A stretch of DNA of 10,856 nt from an uncultured Actinomycetes bacterium. GTDB lineage: Bacteria > Actinomycetota > Actinomycetes > S36-B12 > UBA5976. The translations under genes and the position numbers were made by a program. Of this stretch, positions 5,862 to 10,856 are shown piece by piece. Where the stretch lies: assembly GCA_937896305.1 (NCBI GenBank), contig CALBND010000135.1:1-10856 (forward strand), given 5' to 3'. Numbering within the stretch: position 1 is the stretch's first letter; each line of letters starts with the position of its first letter. The notes under the pieces are model-generated. The model searched no databases, had not been told where the DNA came from, and saw nothing but the letters and a program-made list of their open reading frames with translations.

Positions 5862-6950
5862 TTAACCGACAACAATTATTTCGTGAGAACCTGTTGTCAG
5901 GATTTCTGCACCAGTTTCGGTCACCAAGCACGTATCTTCGATTCGCACTCCACCTTTAGCTGGTACATAAATTCCAGGTTCAACAGTGACACAACTTCCT
6001 TTGGCAAGTTTAGTCTTTACACCTTTAGATACATAAGTAGGCTCATGAATTTCTAAACCAACACCGTGACCTGTGCCATGCACAAAATATTCACCATGTT
6101 TACCCTCTTCAATATATTTTCGACAAACTTCATCTACTTCTTCTCCACTTACCCCAAAGCCAAGTTTTTTAACGCCTAATTCTTGAGAATTCATGACCAA
6201 ATCATATATTTCTTTTTGCCAATCTGAGCAACTACCTAAAAACACAGTCCTTGTCATATCAGCGTGATAACCATTAACTTTGGCACCACAATCAATGGTG
6301 ACCATATCCCCAATTTCTAGAGGGCGATTTGTTGGCTCGTGATGAGGTGTTGCACTGTTTACTCCACTTGCCACGATGGTTTCAAAAGCTAAGCCATCTG
6401 CTCCTCGTTTAAGAATTCCTTCTTGGAAAAGATTAGAAATTTGTCTTTCAGTCATACCTGGTCTCAAATCATTGATCAGAAACCATAAAGTTTCTGAGGT
6501 AATCGCACAAGCTTTTCTTAGTTGAGCTATTTCATATTCATCTTTGAAAGATCGTAATGGTGCCAATAATTCAACAGTGCCCACTAACTCAATAGCACCT
6601 TTATTTGCTAGTGCTTCACCTTGAGAGATATTTAATCTAGTTGAATCGATTGCAATCTTTTTTATTTTATGTTCCTCAAACAATTTATATAATTCTTTAA
6701 AGAAGGCACCTTCAATCAAAATTTTGATATCAGGAGATTCAGTATTTGCTCGTTCTGTATATCGATGATCTGTCATCAAAAGATCTTGTTCTGGATTTTG
6801 GCCTACGAAAAGTGCTGCATTGCTACCAGAAAACCCTGTTAAATACCTAACACTTATCTGATCCATGAAAACCGAAGCATCACCAGAATCTTTAAAAATA
6901 TCTCTTAACCCATTGCGTCTTTTAAGATAATCGGGTTTCACTTGACTCAT
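5862..6950 (-). CDS. Xaa-Pro aminopeptidase/dipeptidase, M24 family (PepQ/PepP-like)
   Basis: Cytoplasmic metallopeptidase of the M24B group, 362 residues, expected to cleave an N-terminal residue next to proline, or X-Pro dipeptides. The N-terminal creatinase-like domain covers about 8-135 (VRYLTGFSGSNA, DHRYTERA). The C-terminal pita-bread domain has all five metal ligands: D220 (TIDCGA), D231 (HADMTRT), H295 (HGTGHGVGLEIHE), E324 (VEPGIY) and E338 (GVRIEDT). The TPHHEPT motif near 201-207 is also typical. It starts within a 4-base ATGA overlap with aroQ and is followed by efp, matching the aroQ-pepQ-efp order of mycobacteria. Aminopeptidase P versus prolidase cannot be settled from motifs, so no symbol is given. 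Confidence 0.9.
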   Translation of the reverse strand: MSQVKPDYLKRRNGLRDIFKDSGDASVFMDQISVRYLTGFSGSNAALFVGQNPEQDLLMTDHRYTERANTESPDIKILIEGAFFKELYKLFEEHKIKKIAIDSTRLNISQGEALANKGAIELVGTVELLAPLRSFKDEYEIAQLRKACAITSETLWFLINDLRPGMTERQISNLFQEGILKRGADGLAFETIVASGVNSATPHHEPTNRPLEIGDMVTIDCGAKVNGYHADMTRTVFLGSCSDWQKEIYDLVMNSQELGVKKLGFGVSGEEVDEVCRKYIEEGKHGEYFVHGTGHGVGLEIHEPTYVSKGVKTKLAKGSCVTVEPGIYVPAKGGVRIEDTCLVTETGAEILTTGSHEIIVVG

Positions 6951-7381
6951 TTCACTAACTCTTTAAGGGCACTCAATGCTAGTTGATAGCTGTTGATCCC
7001 AAAGCCAGCTATTGCTCCATTTGCCACACCAGCTAAGACACTGAAATGTCTGAAGTCTTCTCTGCTCATCGGATTAGAAATATGAACTTCGATTAGAGGA
7101 GCTGTGTGCATGGCAGCAGCATCTCGCAGGGCATACGAATAATGAGTGAATGCTGCAGGATTTATCACTACTGGAATTTTATTATCAGCTGCTTCATGAA
7201 GCCATTTAATCATTGTTGCTTCATCATCGGTTTGTCTAAAATCAATATCAAAACCTAGACTCTTTCCAAATTCTTGGCAAGATTTTTCTAAATCAGCAAA
7301 AGTATCGGTGCCATAAATTTCAGGCTCCCGGGTTCCCAATCTTTGTAAATTAGGGCCGTTTAAGATCAAAACTTTTGTCAT
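6947..7381 (-). CDS. aroQ: 3-Dehydroquinate dehydratase, type II
   Basis: Third step of the shikimate pathway: dehydrates 3-dehydroquinate to 3-dehydroshikimate, usually as a dodecamer. At 144 residues it has normal type II length. Visible active-site motifs are LILNGPNLQRLG (5-16) with N11, R18 and Y23 in TREPEIYG (the flexible lid and catalytic tyrosine), INPAAFTHYSYALRDA (73-88) with N74 and H80, EVHISN (98-103) with H100, and FRHFS (110-114) with R111. The common NLNLLG is here NLQRLG, a mild variation. The gene overlaps aroB upstream and the M24 peptidase downstream, each by four bases (ATGA), so all three are likely translationally coupled. Confidence 0.95.
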   Translation of the reverse strand: MTKVLILNGPNLQRLGTREPEIYGTDTFADLEKSCQEFGKSLGFDIDFRQTDDEATMIKWLHEAADNKIPVVINPAAFTHYSYALRDAAAMHTAPLIEVHISNPMSREDFRHFSVLAGVANGAIAGFGINSYQLALSALKELVK

Positions 7382-8469
7382 TTAGTCACCTTTTTCCATG
7401 CGGTGCTTAGTGTTTTAAAACTTGGATTTTCTAGTCGAGCAGGCTTTGCAATTGCCTCCAAGATAACAAATCTTAGCGTTGCCCCCCGAGATTTTTTATC
7501 TAAAGCCATAATTTCGATAATTTTTTTGAAATTTTTATCTTTGTATTTGATGGGTAAACCAAATGAGGAAAGAATAGTTCTGTGTCTTTCAACTACCTCA
7601 GGGCTTAAGCGTGATTCAGCTAGTGCAAGTTCCGCTGCAAAAACCATGCCCACAGAAACTGCGTCACCATGACGCCATTTATAGTTTTCAATTTTCTCAA
7701 TAGCATGAGCCAGAGTGTGACCATAATTTAAAATCTCGCGACCAGTTTTAGAACTAGATGTTTCCCTGAAGTCTTTGCCTACTACTTCAGCTTTAACTTG
7801 TATGGATCTAGCTATTAATTCAGGTATTTCAATTCCGTCGAATTTTTTACATTCATCTGGATATTTTTCGATTATTTCAAGAATTCTTTCATCAGCAATG
7901 AATCCGCATTTAATAACTTCGGCCATTCCTGTTGTGAAATCATATTTCTTTAAATTCTTTAAATTATCGATATCACAAAGCACTAAACTTGGATTGTAAA
8001 AAGCTCCAACAAGATTTTTACCATGCTTGGTATTTATGCCAGTTTTACCACCTACTGCAGCATCAACCATTCCTAAAAGGGTGGTGGAAACTGAAATAAA
8101 TTTAATTCCTCGAAGCCAAGTTGCGGCCACAAATCCAACTAAATCAGTAGTTGCGCCACCTCCCACACCAATTATTAGATCAGAGCGAGTAAATTTTGCT
8201 GATCCTAATTTATCCCAACATTTTTCTAAAACTTTACTTGTTTTGGCATTCTCAGCATCAGGGATAGAGATCTCAATTACTTTTTGTCCAGATTTTTTAA
8301 CTATTCTGCTTACTTTTTTAGCTATAGCTGAAACTTTTGCTGGATAAATAATAGCTACTTGATTTATTGAATCGTCTAATTGACTGGTTATTTCATTTAG
8401 TAATTCATTTCCAACTAAAACATCGTAGGCCACATCAGCATTTACGGTGATCTTTTTGTATACACCCAT
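7378..8469 (-). CDS. aroB: 3-Dehydroquinate synthase
   Basis: Second step of the shikimate pathway: cyclises DAHP to 3-dehydroquinate using NAD and a divalent metal. The 363 residues fit the family. The NAD-binding part has GVGGGATTDLVGFVAATWLRG (about 101-121). The substrate region has STTLLGMVDAAVGGKTGIN (128-146) and KNLVGAFYNP (151-160). The metal ligands are E184 in GMAEVIK, H251 in NYGHTLAHAIE and H267 in WRHGDAVSVGM. The start codon directly follows the aroK stop codon with no gap (TAAATG); GAGG lies eight bases upstream inside aroK. The tail is lysine-rich. DAHP synthase, which makes its substrate, is not in the window. Confidence 0.96.
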   Translation of the reverse strand: MGVYKKITVNADVAYDVLVGNELLNEITSQLDDSINQVAIIYPAKVSAIAKKVSRIVKKSGQKVIEISIPDAENAKTSKVLEKCWDKLGSAKFTRSDLIIGVGGGATTDLVGFVAATWLRGIKFISVSTTLLGMVDAAVGGKTGINTKHGKNLVGAFYNPSLVLCDIDNLKNLKKYDFTTGMAEVIKCGFIADERILEIIEKYPDECKKFDGIEIPELIARSIQVKAEVVGKDFRETSSSKTGREILNYGHTLAHAIEKIENYKWRHGDAVSVGMVFAAELALAESRLSPEVVERHRTILSSFGLPIKYKDKNFKKIIEIMALDKKSRGATLRFVILEAIAKPARLENPSFKTLSTAWKKVTK

Positions 8470-8979
8470 TTAATTGACCTCACTTGTTTGCAATAAAACT
8501 TCTTGAACTATTTCATCAATTTCTTTGTCGGTGGTATCTATTTGCCAGTCTGCCACTTCTTCATATAAAGGAGTTCGTTCTTCCAATAGTTTCACAAGTG
8601 TTGACCTAACATTTCCCATCAGAACTGGTCTTGAAAGTCCCATGCCCACTCGACTTGATGCTTCTCCTGGTGAAACTTGTAGCCAAACCACTGGCGAGAT
8701 TGCTAATGCCTCACGAGTTTCTTGATTTAGAATCGCTCCCCCGCCTAGAGATAAAACTCCAGAAAATTTTATTAGCAGTTCTTTAATTTTATTTACTTCT
8801 AATTCTCTAAAGTATGCTTCGCCCTTATGCACAAAAATATCTGAAATGGTCATTTTTTCATCCATTTCAATTTCTGAGTCAACGTCAATAAAATCGATTT
8901 TTAAATGAATAGCAACACTTTTACCTATGGTTGTCTTCCCTGAACCGGGAGCTCCCACAAAAACTAAACGGGGAGACAT
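8470..8979 (-). CDS. aroK: Shikimate kinase
   Basis: Fifth step of the shikimate pathway: transfers phosphate from ATP to the 3-hydroxyl of shikimate. It is a P-loop NMP-kinase fold protein of 169 residues, normal length. Walker A GAPGSGKTT is at 9-17 and the shikimate-binding DVDSEIE is at 32-38 with D34. R58 is in YFRELE, the GGG turn is at 79-81 in LSLGGGA, the LID arginine R117 is in SRPVL, and the substrate arginine R135 is in EERTPLYEE. It begins two bases after aroC and touches aroB with no gap, so aroC-aroK-aroB form one tightly packed unit. AAAGG about ten bases upstream of the ATG serves as the ribosome site. Confidence 0.95.
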   Translation of the reverse strand: MSPRLVFVGAPGSGKTTIGKSVAIHLKIDFIDVDSEIEMDEKMTISDIFVHKGEAYFRELEVNKIKELLIKFSGVLSLGGGAILNQETREALAISPVVWLQVSPGEASSRVGMGLSRPVLMGNVRSTLVKLLEERTPLYEEVADWQIDTTDKEIDEIVQEVLLQTSEVN

Positions 8980-8981
8980 AT

Positions 8982-10160
8982 TTAGCGAACCTTTAAATTC
9001 GCAAGATAGTTATCAAAGTTTCTTTTTGTTTCAGAAACTGAATCGCCACCAAATTTTTCCAACAACGCATCAGCTAAAACTAAAGCAACCATTGCTTCAG
9101 CAATTACTCCTGCTGCAGGAACTGCGCAAACATCTGATCTTTGATTATGTGCTTTTGTTGCTTCACCTGTTGAGGTATCAATTGTTTGCAAAGCTTTTGG
9201 CACAGTTGAAATTGGTTTCATGGCAGCTCGAACTCTTAATACTTCACCTGTGGTCATGCCACCTTCTGTTCCACCTGCTCTGTGCGTCAATCTTTTTACG
9301 CCATCATCAGTTTTAACAATTTCATCATGAGCTTTTGACCCTCGTCTGCCTGCTGTTGTAAATCCATCACCTACTTCAACACCTTTAATAGCTTGGATAC
9401 CCATTAAAGCTGCCGCTAATTTTGCATCAATTCTTCTATCGTGGTGAACATAAGAACCTAAACCTGGTGGTAATCCATAAACAACTACTTCTACTACTCC
9501 ACCTAAAGTGTCACCATCTTTATGTGCAGCTTCTACTTCTTTTTGCATTTCTTCACTTGTAGCTTTATCGAAACAACGTGCCGGATCTTCATCTATTTGA
9601 TTTAAGGATCCTGGAGTAGGAATCGTGCCTTCGGGAACTTTAACGCTACCTAATTGGACAACATGGCTTAAAATTTCTATTTTTCCAACTTGGTTCAGAA
9701 GTTTCTTAGCTAATACGCCTAATGCAACTCTGGCTGCTGTTTCACGAGCACTTGCTCTTTCTAAAACATCTCGAGCGTCATCGAAATCATATTTTTGCAT
9801 GCCAACTAAATCAGCATGACCAGGTCGCGGTTTTGTTAAGGGAGCGTTTCTTGCCAATTCTTTCAAAATATTTTTATCAACAGGGTCTGCTGACATTACT
9901 TCATTCCATTTTGGCCATTCAGAATTAGCAATCTTGATAGCAACTGGTGAGCCAATACTTAAACCGTGTCTTAGGCCACCCAAGATTTCAATTTCATCTT
10001 TTTCAAATTTTTGTCTGGCTCCACGTCCAACTCCAAGACGTCTTCTTGATAAATCTTCTTGAAAATCTGTGGATGTTACTTGGATTCCTGCAGGCAAGCC
10101 TTCAATAGTGGCAACCAAAGCTGGTCCATGGGATTCCCCTGCTGTTAGCCACCGAATCAT
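8982..10160 (-). CDS. aroC: Chorismate synthase
   Basis: Last step of the shikimate pathway: removes phosphate from EPSP to give chorismate, with reduced FMN as cofactor. The 392 residues fit the family. Signature 1 is GESHGPAL at 8-15, with catalytic H11. Signature 2 is in RRRLGVGRGARQKFEKDE (39-56). RPGHADLVG (112-120) and RASARETAARVA (135-146) follow, with HRAGGTEGGMTTGE near 293-306 and the C-terminal signature RSDVCAVPAAGVI near 341-353. The gene lies 43 bases after the prepilin peptidase, the longest gap of the operon, and two bases before aroK. No strong ribosome site or promoter stands out upstream; the start is chosen because MIRWLTAGESHG is the universal opening. Confidence 0.97.
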   Translation of the reverse strand: MIRWLTAGESHGPALVATIEGLPAGIQVTSTDFQEDLSRRRLGVGRGARQKFEKDEIEILGGLRHGLSIGSPVAIKIANSEWPKWNEVMSADPVDKNILKELARNAPLTKPRPGHADLVGMQKYDFDDARDVLERASARETAARVALGVLAKKLLNQVGKIEILSHVVQLGSVKVPEGTIPTPGSLNQIDEDPARCFDKATSEEMQKEVEAAHKDGDTLGGVVEVVVYGLPPGLGSYVHHDRRIDAKLAAALMGIQAIKGVEVGDGFTTAGRRGSKAHDEIVKTDDGVKRLTHRAGGTEGGMTTGEVLRVRAAMKPISTVPKALQTIDTSTGEATKAHNQRSDVCAVPAAGVIAEAMVALVLADALLEKFGGDSVSETKRNFDNYLANLKVR

Positions 10161-10203
10161 AAATCTATTGTTTCATCTCAAACGCACAACTTGGTGCTTC
10201 GCC

Positions 10204-10659
10204 CTACAAATTAAGCGCGATTATCAAAAAATATGAAAGTGACATAAAGGGTCCAAAAGCAATTGTGTGATTTTTGTTAATTTTCTTAAAAATTAATAGC
10301 CACAAAGCCCAAATCCCACCTATGACAAAAGCTAGCAAATGAAGATCTAGGACAACCCTATAGTCAAATAAATAAGCCACTGGAATGCTTAAAACGAAAC
10401 TGTATTTAACATCACCTAAACCAAAAGTTTTTTGAGAGAAAAAATACAAAAGCAGATAGAAAATAAACGAAATCAGGCTGTAGGAAACTATCTCAAAATA
10501 CGTCTTAAATTCTAATCTGGTTTCAAAGATAATTAAAGTAAAATTAAATAAAAAACAATATTGTAATAATCGATTTGGAATCAAGTACTTTTTATAATCA
10601 ACAATCGCAATCCAGAGAACAAATACTGCGGTATTAATAAGTATCAGTTGAGATATCAA
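10204..10659 (-). CDS. Small type IV prepilin peptidase (A24 family)
   Basis: Membrane aspartic peptidase that would cleave leader peptides of type IV pilin-like proteins. Only the catalytic A24 domain is present, without the N-terminal zinc/methylation domain of PilD. The two catalytic aspartates are visible: the first in IVDYKKYLIPN (residue 21 from this start) and the second in FGLGDVKY (residue 83). The late motif IAFGPFMSLSYFL also fits the family. Hydrophobic helices fill the rest. Start choice: TTG at 10659 has GAGGG five bases upstream. A TTG four codons earlier (10671) overlaps the aroE stop codon but lacks a ribosome site; it would give 155 residues. There is no ATG option. No pilin or Tad genes are in the window, so its substrate is unknown. 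Its place between aroE and aroC is shared with other Actinobacteria. Confidence 0.85.
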   Translation of the reverse strand: MISQLILINTAVFVLWIAIVDYKKYLIPNRLLQYCFLFNFTLIIFETRLEFKTYFEIVSYSLISFIFYLLLYFFSQKTFGLGDVKYSFVLSIPVAYLFDYRVVLDLHLLAFVIGGIWALWLLIFKKINKNHTIAFGPFMSLSYFLIIALNL

Positions 10660-10664
10660 CGCAG

Positions 10665-10669
10665 CCCTC
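10665..10669 (-). promoter_or_regulatory. Ribosome binding site deciding the prepilin peptidase start
   Basis: GAGGG on the minus strand overlaps the aroE stop codon and stands five bases before the TTG at 10659-10657. The other possible TTG (10671) has no such site. This supports a start just after the end of aroE, coupled to its termination. Confidence 0.5.
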
Positions 10670-10856
10670 AATTCTTAAAAATAGACTCCCTCATCTGCTT
10701 TACGGGAGCTTTCTCATTGGTCATTAATTCAAATTGCCTTATTGCTTGGTGCAATAACATCTCTAAACCTGAGACGACAAAACCACGACGCAAGATCCAT
10801 TCCAAAGCCAATTTTGATGGCCAAGGGTTATAGGAAACATCTAGCAAGGAACCTGG
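10668..10856 (-). CDS. aroE: Shikimate dehydrogenase, C-terminal part (5' end outside window)
   Basis: The last 62 residues of AroE, which reduces 3-dehydroshikimate to shikimate with NADPH (fourth step of the pathway). Translating the minus strand from the window edge gives LLDVSYNPWPSKLA, then SGLEMLLHQAIRQFELMT, and a final APVKQMRESIF before TGA. DV-x-Y-x-PWPT-x-LA and G-x-x-MLLHQA-x-x-QFE-x-WTG are the hallmark C-terminal motifs of AroE, where the glutamine of HQA contacts substrate. Here the usual tryptophan after QFEL is methionine and the glycine after T is Asn. The N-terminal substrate domain and NADP-binding motif are outside the window. It is the most upstream visible gene of the operon. 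Confidence 0.92.
   Translation of the reverse strand, partial: PGSLLDVSYNPWPSKLALEWILRRGFVVSGLEMLLHQAIRQFELMTNEKAPVKQMRESIFKN

Noticed and set aside
8027..8347. 106-codon plus-strand frame opposite aroB
   Set aside because: Overlaps conserved AroB active-site sequence on the other strand and matches no known domain.
8927..9316. 129-codon plus-strand frame opposite aroK/aroC
   Set aside because: Leucine/histidine-rich translation typical of antisense to an AT-rich gene; aroC and aroK motifs account for the region.
10161..10203. Promoter or regulatory element in the 43-base gap before aroC
   Set aside because: No paired -35/-10 at proper spacing and no inverted repeat was found.
1..10856. 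CRISPR array, insertion sequence, prophage, toxin-antitoxin or defence system
   Set aside because: No spaced direct repeats, terminal inverted repeats, transposase, integrase or defence-domain motifs were seen on either strand.

Overview
The window is AT-rich (by eye roughly the mid to upper 30s percent G+C, not computed). Its gene order is actinobacterial: aroE, a small prepilin peptidase, aroC, aroK, aroB, aroQ, an M24 aminopeptidase, efp and nusB run on the minus strand in the order I know from mycobacteria and streptomycetes. A PdtaR-like REC-ANTAR regulator, also typical of Actinobacteria, lies nearby. An actinobacterial operon in such AT-rich DNA suggests a streamlined aquatic lineage, such as a Nanopelagicales (acI-like) or a marine relative. 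That placement is inference; the gene families are read directly.

Bases 1-3342 hold an amino-acid ABC importer of the LivKHMGF (HAAT) type. The plus strand carries the 3' end of livM, then livG and livF, joined by short overlaps. The lipoprotein binding protein (livK-like) lies on the minus strand and converges on livF. A 15-bp-stem hairpin between them can terminate transcription from both sides. Bases 3343-3487 are a divergent control region with a good promoter candidate for livK and a nested dyad just upstream of upp.

Bases 3488-4852 hold upp (uracil salvage, plus), a PdtaR-like regulator (minus) whose stop codon overlaps that of upp, and a 74-nt tRNA gene (plus) with anticodon CAA (Leu). 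The tRNA has a leucine-like D arm but only a 5-nt variable loop, whereas leucine tRNAs normally have a long one.

Bases 4862-10856 form one long minus-strand operon. Transcription order is aroE (3' end only, cut by the window edge), prepilin peptidase, aroC, aroK, aroB, aroQ, M24 aminopeptidase, efp, nusB. Junctions are 4-nt overlaps or gaps of at most 43 nt. The aro genes cover dehydroquinate synthesis (AroB), dehydration (AroQ), reduction (AroE), phosphorylation (AroK) and the final step to chorismate (AroC). DAHP synthase and EPSP synthase are not in the window. The distal genes add peptide turnover, relief of polyproline stalling and transcription antitermination.

I see no CRISPR array, insertion sequence, prophage or defence gene, and no clearly new multi-gene system. 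The most interesting items are the short-variable-loop tRNA-Leu, the dyad upstream of upp, the head-to-head tRNA/nusB and upp/pdtaR junctions, and the base-composition contrast of livK.
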